NCBI GenBank assembly: GCA_964058845.1
Contig: CAXKVR010000193.1
Span: forward strand, 1-21,656
Origin: Carex sylvatica
Lineage: Eukaryota; Streptophyta; Magnoliopsida; Poales; Cyperaceae
DNA: 21,656 nt
Reading direction: 5' to 3'
Within the stretch, counting starts at the first letter, position 1, and each line of letters begins with the position of its first letter. Shown in pieces: positions 9,867 through 18,709 of this stretch. The notes beneath the pieces were generated by a model that saw only the letters and a list, made by a program, of their open reading frames with translations, was not told the origin of the DNA and made no database searches. The translations under genes and the position numbers were made by a program.

Positions 9867-9874
9867 GTAGGACA

Positions 9875-10499
9875 TCCACTGCCACATCGAAAAGCATTGG
9901 GGACAGCAGGACCCGTTGCTTCAGCCCTCTTTTGTGACCAAAATATTCCAACATTTCATCATTTACCACTACTCTTGATGTGGTCGATTCCAGCAGATTT
10001 CGGATCAAACTTAACCACTTTGGCGGCAATCCCCTTGCCTTCATGACATTCAACAGAAAATCCCAACTTTCCGAGTCAAAAACAAATTTTTTTGCAAAAT
10101 CAATTTTAATAAAAAACGCTATTCTTTTTTACTTTGACAGATGGTGAATGATTTCACTTGTAGTGTTAAAATTTTCAGCAATTTGTCTCCCTTTAATAAA
10201 TGACGTTTGGTTCGGCGAAATGAGATTAGCAAGTTTATGACCAAGACTGTTTCCTAATAGCTTTGGTAGAATTTTTGGGAGTAAATTAATCACACTAATC
10301 AGCCGAAAATCCCCAACTCCCTCCAACACCTTTTCGGAATCATCACCAAATGGTCTCTATTTATTCTGCAACTCTATAAATTATTTGAGTAAAATTTCTG
10401 AACCATAGCGACCACAATCTCCTTCATTTCCGGCCAAAAAGTTTGCACAAACTCATTGGGAATTCCATCCGCTCCCCAAGCCTTATTTTACCCTAATTG
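9875..10499 (-). pseudogene. LINE reverse transcriptase, N-terminal half of RT (fragment)
   Basis: This is the most 5' remaining part of LINE ORF2. Reading from 10499 downward on the minus strand, it gives KAWGADGIPNEFVQTFWPEM, matching the start of plant LINE RT domains. Next come FRLISVINLLPKILPKLL with SFIKGRQIAEN (10129-10329), then a KIDFAKAFDS-like segment, then LPPKWLSLIRNLL and HKRGLKQ with LSPMLFDVAVDVL (about 9890-10053). The last two match the conserved 'RGLRQGDPLSP' block, with GDP degraded. Stops such as the TAG near 10375 break the frame. It ends at the hAT insertion and resumes at 9227. Confidence 0.9.
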
Positions 10500-10515
10500 T
10501 TTAAAGCATTGAATC
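10500..10515. repeat. target-site duplication, right copy (LINE)
   Basis: Identical to 2893-2908 over 16 bp. It marks the 5' end of the truncated LINE, after which the pre-insertion sequence resumes. Confidence 0.93.
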
Positions 10516-11579
10516 AAAGGTATAATATTTGGTTAAGGCAATTTTTTTAAGAAGATACCATCTCTTGCTTAAGGCAAACAGCGGAATGAAAAAAAAAATA
10601 TATGATCATCATCATGCACATGCATGAACAATAAAATATTCACTTCTAAAATTTAATAAAATATTGTATTAGTTATAACTTTTACTAATCGATCATAACA
10701 TATTTTGAATATTATTTACCGGATCAATTCCCTTAATTATTGATTAATAAAATGATCATTAAGGAGATAATCAATGCTTATCATAGCATTCAGTCCAATT
10801 TCATAATATTAATTAATTGTATCTTTTTCCAGTTGTAAAATATAAGAGTTAATGATCAATGGTCAAGATTATAAATGCCTTCTTTATTCATTTCTGTTAT
10901 TTTATTGATGACAATTTTTTTACCGAAAACCTTGGAAGTTATTTGCCGATAACACTAAATTTATTTTTATTACGAAGAAGTCTAGTACTAGATATTACAT
11001 AAAATGTTATTCTTCTTTTCTAGAAAAATAATTAATAGGTTTAATTTTTAATTTACCAGTAACTTCATTCTTCCTTCCTTTTTTTAATCCAATTACTTGA
11101 TTTAGGAATTATAAAATCAGACTTGAGAATTTAATTAAGAACTTTAAGTTTCTTTATTTCCAGTGTTACATTTTTTTATTAATTTTGAACAACATTTCTT
11201 TATTATAATTCTTTTAAAATGTTGGGATCTAATATGTTTTATTTAACGTTGGTTTTTCAAATTACTAGATTCGATAAAATAAAATAATTTCTATCAATCA
11301 ATGATTTATATTAGTTGAATAACGTTAGGAAGTTAATAATTAATATAGGTTAGATTTGTGGGTTTCAAGGTTGTGTTAGGGATAATTAACCATGTAGAAA
11401 CCTAGCTATTTTATTCATTTAATTTGTCTGATGATATATCAATCTTAGATCATAGCTAGAATGTTCGATCGATGCTGGTAGCATAACGTGCTAGTGCTAG
11501 CTAGCTTTAAATTATTAAAAAGCTACCACAGTCAATTTGTGCATAGGTGGGGAAATCAGAAGAAGATGTCTGTTTGGGC

Positions 11580-11600
11580 TATATATATATATATATATAT
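11580..11600. repeat. (TA)n microsatellite
   Basis: About 21 bp of alternating TA. Confidence 0.9.
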
Positions 11601-12312
11601 GGCTGATATGGGAAATCGTAGTCAACCTTCAGAAAGGACTGAGAATCCCAAATACATGCTAAATTTAAAAAGGTTGGGATGGGCTCAAGTGGGAAATGAA
11701 ATGGAGAGAGAAATTTGATATATAAGTGGAGGTGAGATGGAGAAAGATTTTTGATCTTTTCTATGTAATGCTTTGATTCACATGTTTTGTCTAAGATTAT
11801 CAAGCTCTAGTATATATAATATACATCCAAGAAATAATGTTATGGGATCCATACCCGTACGTTCTTTAAACACACACAACATCAAACACATGCATTTTAA
11901 TTATTACTATGGAGACTCTTGGAAATTAAGCACAAGGTAAACAAATTCATTGAGCTATATATGGCACAAACTAGAGTTGGTACTAATTAAAACGGATTTT
12001 AATTTCATGTATAATATGAAAAATAATGATTTTTGTCAACTAAGCATATGGCATAAAACGAATATTTTTCAGTATACATGCATGCATTTTATTTGTTCTT
12101 CGAGAATTTCCTCTAAGTGCACGCCGCCGATTTTATTAATCTGAAAAATAAATTAAAACTAATAAATACATCACAAATTTTTTTTATTAATCTCAAAAAA
12201 TATATTAAAACTAATAAATACAAGAAATAATAATTATGAATTATTTGCTAAATTGTCACAATATATATTGAGAAAAATGGCATTTTAAACTCTCAGTAGT
12301 ATCTCAATATTG

Positions 12313-12316
<4 letters not shown>

Positions 12317-12343
<27 letters not shown>
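12317..12343. repeat. (AT)n microsatellite
   Basis: About 27 bp of alternating AT. Confidence 0.9.
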
Positions 12344-12548
12344 CGGATCCAAACAAATCATGTGGTTTCAACTTAATTTGCATCATATAATATATAAAGC
12401 TATAACTTTTCCATCCCCAAAGATCCAACATATAATGTATAGTATTTATTATTAGAGAGAGAAATCAAATTTTAGTTTTTTTTTATTGACATGATGAGGT
12501 ACTACGTATTAGATGACCCACACTATATCTCAATGTTACATTCTACTG

Positions 12549-12845
12549 ATCCAACAATAATTTAGTAGAAATGATCCATGGTATCTGCTTGCGATCTGGA
12601 TTCGGATAAACGGATACGGATCCAGATATTTTCTTAGTATGATGTAGTAGAATCCAACAATAATTTGGTAGAAATGATTGATGGTATCTGCTTGGATTTG
12701 GATTTGGATTCGGATAAACAGATATGTATATTATCCGGTTACGGATCCAGATATTTTCTTAGTATGCTGTAGTAGAATCCAACAATAATTTGTTAGAAAT
12801 GATTGATGGTATCTGCTTGGGATCTGGATTTGGATAAACGGATAC
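12549..12845. repeat. three-copy tandem repeat, unit 103-125 bp
   Basis: The word ATCCAACAATAATTT starts at 12549, 12652 and 12777. Each time it is followed by AGAAATGAT, ATGGTATCTGCTTG and a GGATTCGGATAAACGGATA-like stretch. The second copy is longer because of extra GGATTT and GATATGTATATT sequence. The third copy is cut off at GATAC (12841-12845), exactly where the copia LTR begins. Confidence 0.88.
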
Positions 12846-13273
12846 TGTTAAAATTAGAATTGCATAACAATGACACAAACACAAGCACTCCCGTGAATCT
12901 CCTTTTCCATCCTTTGATATTATTTCATCACAAATTTGAGTTACAGAGTAGGATTATTTTCTTTTGTATTTTTTCTATTTTTTTCTATCTTATTTTCTAC
13001 ATACACGGCTCCTACAGTTATATTAAAGCAACAACACCTATAATTAATTAAGGAAATAAATCTCAATCATCTATGTTTTGAAGAATTGCTCTATATTTGG
13101 AAGGACAATCACCCCTGCCATTCCTTGGAGAGCCGTCAGATTTGGTTGGAGATCTGTCAGGTGTATTTAGAAGATTTGCATTAATTACATCCTCTATGGG
13201 TTGGATTAATATTCTTCTTTCCTCCTTTTGTAGATTCTAAATATTACGATGTGTCATAGTGCTAGTTTTGACA
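12846..13273 (-). repeat. copia 3' LTR, 428 bp, minus orientation
   Basis: Read on the minus strand it starts TGTCAAAACTAGCAC and ends ATTTTAACA, giving the standard TG..CA ends with an imperfect inverted repeat TGTCAAAA/TTTTAACA. It follows at once on the purine tract and pol stop codon of the copia fragment, as a 3' LTR should. No 5' LTR is present in the window. Confidence 0.75.
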
Positions 13274-13281
13274 CTCCCCCT
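13274..13281 (-). other. copia polypurine tract
   Basis: The minus-strand sequence AGGGGGAG lies between the pol stop codon (TGA, 13281-13283, sharing its last base) and the LTR start. This is the expected site for the plus-strand DNA primer. Confidence 0.7.
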
Positions 13282-14405
13282 CACTGTGACACGTAGATGT
13301 CCTTTATCATTAGTTTTTCGAGAGCCGTGTTGACATCTTTACTAGCAACTGCTTTGGTGAGAATATCTGCAACATGTTCATGTGACCTTACAAATGACAA
13401 CAAAATAATGTTAGAATCAAGGTTTTCTTTAATAAAATGTCGATCTACCTCAATATGCTTAGTTATATCATGTTGTACCGGATTATGAGAGATGTCAATT
13501 GCAGCCTTGTTGTCACAAAATAATTTCATCGAGATTTTTGGTCCGAAACCAAGTTCAGTGACTAGTTTCTTCAACCATAGAAGCTCACAAATGCCTTTTA
13601 CCATGCCCCGAAACTCCACTTCAGCGCTTGAAAGTGTCACTACATTTTGTTTCTTACTTCTCCGGATTACTAAATTACCACCAACAAATGTAAAGTACCT
13701 AGCTGTAGATTTACGATCAACAATATTGCCGGCCCAGTCAGCATCAGTATAACCCTCAATGTTGACATGTCCATGTCTTCCAAATGTTATGCCCTTACCT
13801 GGATTTTCTTTGAGGTACCTAATAATCCTCATCACAGCCTCCATGTGTTCTTCCTTTGGGTCATGCATGAACTGGCTTACAACTCCCACTGCATAGGCCT
13901 TGTCAGGCTGGGTATGTGACAAGTATATCAATTTTTTCACTAACCTCTGGTATCGTTCTTTATTGGTAGGTACTTGGTTAGGATCATCACTGAGTTTCAT
14001 ATTTTGGACCATTGGTGTGTCTGCGGATTTGCAATCAAATATACCAACTTCGGTTAGGAGATCAATGATGTATTTCCTCTGAGACAGAGAGATACTCATT
14101 TTACTACGAGAAACCTCTATACCCAAAAAATATTTTAAACCACCCAAGTTTTTCATCTTGAACTCCTAGCTTAATTTTTTCTCAAGTTTCTCAATCTCAA
14201 TATCATCATCTCCAGTAATAATCATATCATCAATATAAATTATTAAAATTACAATTTTACCTCCCTTTTTTTGAAGAACACTGTGTGATCCGAATCTCCC
14301 TGCTGGTAGTCATAGCTTTTCATTGTCATGCAAAATCTTCCAAACCATGCTCTAGGTGATTGCTTGAGTCCATATAGTGCATTTTTTAGTTTGCACACTT
14401 TGAAA
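13281..14405 (-). pseudogene. Ty1/copia pol fragment: reverse transcriptase end and RNase H
   Basis: A minus-strand frame of 291 codons (13281-14156) begins MKNLGGLKYFLGIEVSRSK, the classic end of the copia RT domain, and runs into RNase H. Acidic active-site segments are visible: GYTDADWAG, LSSAEVEFRGM, LFCDNKAAIDIS and KHIEVDRHFIKE. It ends HVADILTKAVASKDV..., as copia pol normally does. Upstream, homology continues to about 14405 with KNALYGLKQSPRAWFGRF and LIIYIDDMIITGDDD, the catalytic YxDD box. That part is broken by a frameshift near 14270 and a TAG near 14165. Integrase, protease and gag are absent. The copia is cut at the foldback element starting about 14410. Confidence 0.93.
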
Positions 14406-14409
14406 GTTG

Positions 14410-14844
14410 CTAATCTAACGGTGGCTTAACAAAACAGTAAAATCAGAAGCCGCTTAATAAATAGTAAAAAAATTCAGAAAAATGTAAAATTTGGTCTCCA
14501 AGCACATTTCAATATAGAGATCACATCTAACGGTTCAGATCGACTTTTTGAATATTAAAAATGAAAAAATAATTTATAAGCATATACCCTCATATGCTTA
14601 TGTAAGTAGAGTAGCCAACCTATATATATATATATATATATAGTATGGCTAAATTGTTACCAGTAGCACTTCGACGTAAGTGCTTACGGGGTCAAATTTT
14701 AGTATTTGATGTTCAAACAATAAATCCAAACCATTAGATATTCAATCTATATTAAAATATGCTTGAAAATCAAATTTTACATTTTTTGAATTTTTTTTGC
14801 TATTTATTAAGCTAGTTTGAAAACCGCTGTTTTTATTAAATTAG

Positions 14845-14848
<4 letters not shown>
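14410..14848. mobile_element. foldback/MITE-like element with long inverted repeats
   Basis: Two arms of about 200 bp face each other around a TA repeat (14621-14642). GCTTAATAAATAG at 14452-14464 has its exact inverse at 14800-14812. AATGTAAAATTTG at 14481-14493 has its exact inverse at 14771-14783, with the same 29-bp spacing in both arms. Weaker similarity continues through TAACGGTTCAGAT / ATCCAAACCATTAG. No transposase is encoded. Exact ends and a target duplication were not resolved. Mutator-type and foldback elements have long arms of this kind. Confidence 0.7.
14621..14642. repeat. (TA)n microsatellite in the loop of the foldback element
   Basis: About 22 bp of alternating TA between the two arms. 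Confidence 0.9.

Positions 14849-14872
<24 letters not shown>
14845..14872. repeat. (AT)n microsatellite
   Basis: About 26 bp of alternating AT at the right edge of the foldback element. It hides any target duplication there. Confidence 0.9.
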
Positions 14873-14879
<7 letters not shown>

Positions 14880-15455
14880 GATCATCCTACATTATTATAT
14901 ATTAATCCACTGAAAGTTATTGTTAATCATGAACACCTCAAATACTAACTTTTAAGCCTCGGTGGATCTGTTAAGTAATGCATAGACAAGCCCAGTATGT
15001 ATATATTCTTCCAAAAAGTACAACTATGGACCAATCAGTGGAATCTAATCAAACTCTACAAATTGAATCTTCGACTTATGTAGGTAACGATCGAGTACTA
15101 GTACTGTCTACGTGCTATATATATTTCTTTTTCTCTGTAAGAATCGCAAAAGGTGGATATGTTAAATATGAAAAGCAATATGTAGTAGGGAGTTCAAAGC
15201 AAAAAAAAAATATATATATATCTAGCAGGGACAGCTAGGTAGTTATTTCGTACCTAATTTTTTTTTAGCTGTGAATAAAATTAACGAGAATTTACATCAT
15301 GTTAATTACCTTGCTCTGTTGTATTGCCTCTTAATTAATAAGTGGTTCATTTTGAAACTTTTATATGTCCATATGGTCTCCATTAAACACCATTAGATAA
15401 ACATAAACAAACCAAGGGTATTGCTGCTACATTTTTACAGTGAAGTTCACATAGA
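14873..15455 (+). other. upstream region of the nsLTP gene, no gene seen
   Basis: About 0.6 kb between the foldback element and the nsLTP promoter. The plus-strand frame 14978-15238 has no recognisable features and runs through A/T tracts. Nothing else was identified apart from the promoter elements listed separately. Confidence 0.5.
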
Positions 15456-15514
15456 AGCCAATAATGCCGTTACTTCCACAAGCCAATAATTCAAAGATAG
15501 AGTCTATATAAATA
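15456..15514 (+). promoter_or_regulatory. nsLTP core promoter: two CCAAT boxes and TATA box
   Basis: The 10-mer AGCCAATAAT occurs twice (15456-15465 and 15481-15490), and TATATAAATA lies at 15505-15514. The TATA box is 45 bp before the ATG at 15559, giving an expected start about 20-25 bp upstream of the ATG and so a very short leader. Spacing and sequence fit a typical plant RNA polymerase II promoter. Confidence 0.7.
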
Positions 15515-15558
15515 AACCCCCAATGCATCAATCTTCAAACCACACCATTCATTAAACC

Positions 15559-16089
15559 ATGGCTAGCTTTGATATCCGTGCCTTCGCCGCCATAACATTC
15601 ACCATCCTCCTCCTAACCACATATGCAAATGCTGCAGTTCGTTGTAACCAGGTGGCCTCAGCCCTTGCCCAGTGCACGTCATATGTCATCACAGGTGAGG
15701 GCAACCCCACTGTGCAGTGCTGCAGTGGCATCAAGAGCCTTAATTCGATGGCAATGACGGATGTTGTACACCAGGCAGTGTGCAAATGTCTTAGAAACCT
15801 TGCCAAAGGAACTGTCGTCAATGCCAGCGCTGCCACTGGCCTCCCCGGCAAGTGCGGAGTCATTGTTCCCTTTGCCCTTAGCACCACCATCGACTGCTCG
15901 AAGTACGTGTTTTATTGGTTTTTTACAACATTAATAAATGTTCATTGATCATTATTGACAAAATATGAGTTTACTAGAATCATCCTCTACATACATAAAT
16001 GCAAACAAAGTTAATTGCAATAGTGTCAAATATGCTTATATATGATCTTAATTAACAGCATATGCCTGCGGGCTCTTACAGCCATTTAA
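15559..16089 (+). CDS. type 1 non-specific lipid transfer protein (nsLTP), two-exon model
   Basis: Exon 1 (15559-15902) encodes a signal peptide (residues 1 to about 26, MASFDIRAF... to YANA). A mature domain of about 90 residues follows, with eight cysteines spaced C-X9-C-X14-CC-X19-C-X-C-X21-C-X13-C, the type 1 nsLTP pattern. The VPFALS segment corresponds to the usual PYxIS-like motif. Such secreted proteins bind lipids in a hydrophobic tunnel and act at the cell wall, in cuticle formation or defence. The start is set by the ATG in context ACCATGGCT, 45 bp after the TATA box. A donor TCGAA|GTACGT lies right after the last Cys, the common nsLTP intron position. Splicing to 16059 adds N-ICLRALTAI and a stop (16087-16089), giving 124 residues with an extra, unusual Cys. 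Without splicing the frame runs to 15948 (129 residues). Splicing to 16518 would instead enter the PME domain in frame. Confidence 0.88.
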
Positions 16090-16099
16090 TGTTGAAAAG
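16059..16099 (+). other. candidate second exon of the nsLTP locus (41 nt)
   Basis: Bounded by an acceptor (TTAATTAACAG|CATATG) and a donor (GAAAAG|GTTAGT). In the nsLTP frame it gives ICLRALTAI and a TAA stop (16087-16089). In a second frame it contains ATG at 16062 and reads MPAGSYSHLMLK. If spliced to 16518, that frame continues into the PME domain (SKKPNVVVAMDG). Which use is real cannot be told from the sequence. Confidence 0.45.
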
Positions 16100-16517
16100 G
16101 TTAGTGCTACTTTAATAGCATAAATCAACATTTTGGGCTCTGAGAGAAAACCTGGTCTATTAATTAAGGTGAGAATAGCGCCAGCCTATTGAAAAAGGCT
16201 TTTTATTTGTCTTTTTATTTTTTGGAACTGGGAAAGAAATTATATTTAAGTTCTGGATATATATAGCTTGTAAAGGAATATATGTTGGTTAGGTTTTCTG
16301 AATTTCAGTTTCATTTCTATGGTGGCTATATATGAAAGTGTGTAAATTATGTTTATGAAAAATATTGTTCCAAATATCTTTTATTTGTTTTGGACACTGC
16401 TGATATTTAACTATAAAAAAAAAAAAATGATATTAATGGGCAGCTGAGTAAATTTATTTAAGAGCTAAATAATAATTACGTATGTATAAATGATTACATG
16501 ATTAAATTTTGGAACAG

Positions 16518-17784
16518 TAAGAAGCCAAATGTAGTGGTCGCCATGGATGGAACTGGCCACTTTAATTCTTTACATGATGCAATTCAAAATTACATGCCCT
16601 CACAATCACAGAAGGAGAAGGAGAAGGGCATGTATACATCATATACATAAAAGAAGGAACATATGCTGAGGGAAATATCAGAGTCCAAAAGGGCCAGGAT
16701 AATATTTACATATATGGAGATGGGGATAGGAAAACAATAATTACTGGCAATATTTCCACAGGGCTGGATAACATTACAACGGCCAATACAGCCATTTTTT
16801 GTAAGTTGCCTATATACGTACTCTTTGTCTTTGTCAGGTCTATATATACTAGTAAATTCGCCACAATCCTTTTTCTTCATATTTGTAACTACTGAAACAA
16901 GATTTGACATATCTATGTGTGGCTCATTAATTCTGCAGCGGTTGACGCAGACAACTTCACTGCCAAAAGTATGGCATTTACAAACATTGCCGGACCTGAT
17001 GGAAAACAGGCCGTGGCCTTCAAAATTCAAGGGAGTTATGGTGCATTCTTCAAGTGTCGTTTCGACGGCTACCAAGACACCCTATATGTACAACATGGGA
17101 TCCAATTTTTTCAAGAGTGTACAATAAGCGGCACTATAGACTTTATATTTGGAAACTCACGGGCGTTTTTCCAGAATTGCGATATCTATCTTAAAAATTC
17201 ATCTCATGGACATCAGAATGTAATCACAGCTAGTGGTAAGAATTAAATATTTATATAAAATCAATCCATCCATTGTTAGAAACTTATGAATCAAAAATTA
17301 TTTTCATTATATCATACTTTAAGATAGGAGAGCTTATGTGCCAAGTTTGGATGATTCTAATAAATATGTTTTAATTTGAACAGCGCGCTCCGGCCTGAAT
17401 GAGACAACAGGTATAGTGTTGCAAAATTGCCGGATAAAGGCAGCACACAACCTTAAAACCATTAAGATCGATAATTACTTGGGAAGACCGTGGAAGGATT
17501 ACTCACGAGCTGTAATCATGGAATCATATATTGATAAGTTGATCAATCCTGAGGGGTGGATCCCTTGGAATCAAAATGATCCACCAAGTACCATATACTT
17601 TGCTGAATATGCCAATAGAGGCCTTGGGGCTTCAACAGCTAAACGGGTGAACTGGAAGGGCTATCATGTCCTTAGCCGGAAACAAGCGCGTAAGTTTACA
17701 TCAAAAAGGTTCATTCATGCTGACCAGTGGATGCCCAATAGAACAATTCCATATTATGTTGGCTTTACTATGAGGAACTTGTAA
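16518..17784 (+). pseudogene. pectin methylesterase catalytic domain, three exons, first one frameshifted
   Basis: Plant PMEs (carbohydrate esterase family 8) remove methyl esters from cell-wall pectin. Exon a (16518-16800) reads KKPNVVVAMDGTGHFNSL, then YIKEGTYAEG and NIYIYGDGDRKTIITGN. Exon b (16939-17235) has KQAVAFKI, GYQDTLYV and GTIDFIFGNSRAFFQNC, supplying the two catalytic Asp residues (QDTLY and DFIFG) and the Gln. Exon c (17384-17784) has YLGRPWKDYSRAVIMES with the substrate-binding Arg and Trp, and ends GFTMRNL at TAA. Introns (16801-16938 and 17236-17383) have GT/AG ends and keep phase. The domain is near full length (about 326 codons), but exon a changes frame near 16630, with TAA at 16648-16650 in the first frame. 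No signal peptide or PMEI pro-domain precedes it. It is probably a pseudogene or a truncated duplicate next to the nsLTP. Confidence 0.88.
16627..16650 (+). other. frameshift in PME exon a
   Basis: The frame that reads KKPNVVVAMDG... reaches KEKEKGMYTSYT and stops at TAA 16648-16650. The continuing PME homology VYIIYIKEGTYAEG starts at 16632 in a different frame. The change is equivalent to one missing or two extra bases near the GAGAAGGGCATG run. A sequencing error is possible but cannot be tested here. Confidence 0.8.
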
Positions 17785-18157
17785 GTTTAATTAGACAGAT
17801 GCCAGGTAGTTTACTGTGTGTTTGATTTGTGTTTTGATTTAATTTATGTCTGTTCCAGGATCTTTAATTTTTACCATGCTATTTTCTGTTTCATGGCTTC
17901 CCCGCATGTTGTTTGATGTATTCTAGGTTCAAGATTTTAGTCCACAGATTTTGAAGTCCTATAATAATATGGTAAGCTTTGATAAAGATTGATGTTTTTT
18001 AGGTAAGAGAGTTTCATTTCAAGGAATTGATCCAGTGCCAAAAAGGGCTCTGCTTAAAATTGATCCAATGCCAATCATTTCATTTAAAATTTTAAGCCTG
18101 TCAATGTCGCACCAATCAGTTGAAATAAATCAGCTTGCAATTAATTGATCCAATTAA
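17785..18157. other. 3' flank of the PME, no gene seen
   Basis: AT-rich sequence after the PME stop codon. GATCCAGTGCCAAAAAGGGCTCTGC (18030-18054) and GATCCAATGCCAATC (18062-18076) are related short words. No clear terminator or gene was seen. Confidence 0.5.
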
Positions 18158-18450
18158 TTTGAAACAGAGGTTAATCAGAACCCTAAAAGATTGACCTTTA
18201 GTGGTCCAATCGACTCCACTCAAGGTGAAGACACAAATATTGAAGGTTCATCAAATCAGCGCCAAATGATAGAAATTCAAATGTTTGCCCATCATGACGC
18301 AAGCCGAATCTCAAAGCCTATGTAGGACGTTCCTTTGCCTAATTTGCATAGCCATTTCCTCTTCGGACCGTTGAGGCAACTAGATCTAGGTATTTCTTTT
18401 CTGATGATTTTGAATTTCGATCGGCCATTGACAGGCCAGGCCTACTTAAA
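18158..18450 (+). pseudogene. possible decayed coding segment, unidentified
   Basis: Beginning just after an acceptor-like AACAG (18162-18166), one frame reads EVNQNPKRLTFSGPIDST, then QGEDTNIEGSSNQRQMIEIQ and MFAHHDASRISKPM up to TAG at 18323-18325. It continues open beyond that as DVPLPNLHSHFLFGPLRQLDL. The residue composition is more protein-like than its surroundings, but I cannot assign a family. It may be part of a retroelement or gene remnant, or chance. Confidence 0.2.
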
Positions 18451-18580
18451 ATAAAATAAAAATATTTTAATTAAAATACAGGCCCAGTTCGATTTTAAAA
18501 GCCCAGTTAACATTAAACAAAGCTCCTTTTTCAAATAAAAGGCTCTGACAAGTTAAATTTACAGCGTTGCTCTCCCAACT

Positions 18581-18709
18581 TACAAATAAGACCCTGACTC
18601 AATAAAACATCCAAAATAAGTTCCTGGTGATATTTTTTACACTCTAGTCCCTATAAAAACACTACATTACAAGCCCAATCCCTAACAAATTTACAAATAA
18701 GTCCCTGAC
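18581..18709. repeat. direct repeat TACAAATAAGNCCCTGAC
   Basis: TACAAATAAGACCCTGAC at 18581-18598 recurs as TACAAATAAGTCCCTGAC at 18692-18709, among related words such as AATAAGTTCCTGG. On the minus strand these read 'AGGGACTTATTTGTA', a phrase often seen in plant LTR and transposon-derived DNA. This suggests an old element fragment just outside the solo LTR. Confidence 0.6.

Larger units (their letters stand above)
2909..10499 (-). mobile_element. 5'-truncated L1-type LINE, split by a CACTA and a hAT element
   Basis: A non-LTR retrotransposon on the minus strand, bounded by a perfect 16-bp target-site duplication (2893-2908 and 10500-10515), with a 12-nt poly(T) at 2909-2920 corresponding to its poly(A) tail. 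Only about 2120 bp belong to the LINE: 9875-10499, 8412-9227 and 2909-3587. The rest is a 4821-bp CACTA element and a 639-bp hAT element with their duplicated target sites. The LINE encodes, in order, part of the reverse transcriptase, the YADD catalytic box, the thumb region and the C-terminal zinc-binding domain of ORF2. The endonuclease domain and ORF1 are missing, as is common when reverse transcription stops early. Stop codons and frameshifts show that it is dead. Confidence 0.92.
10516..12542. other. AT-rich intergenic DNA, no gene seen
   Basis: No frame with recognisable protein features was found. Frames at 11488-11718 (plus), 11579-11803 (minus) and 11950-12144 (plus) run through TA repeats or AT-rich tracts and look random. 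TA microsatellites lie at 11580-11600 and 12317-12343. Confidence 0.6.

Noticed and set aside
9771..10046. 91-codon plus frame across the hAT right end and the LINE
   Set aside because: It crosses a transposon boundary and is antisense to RT homology.
13297..14082. Three plus-strand frames opposite the copia pol
   Set aside because: Antisense shadows of a 291-codon frame with clear RT/RNase H motifs.
14978..15238. 86-codon plus frame upstream of the nsLTP
   Set aside because: No motif or signal peptide, and it passes through poly(A) and TA tracts.
15552..15890. 112-codon minus frame opposite the nsLTP
   Set aside because: It overlaps the eight-cysteine nsLTP domain on the other strand and has no features of its own.
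16590..17075. 161-codon minus frame opposite the PME
   Set aside because: It is antisense to PME exons a and b and reads through the intron between them.
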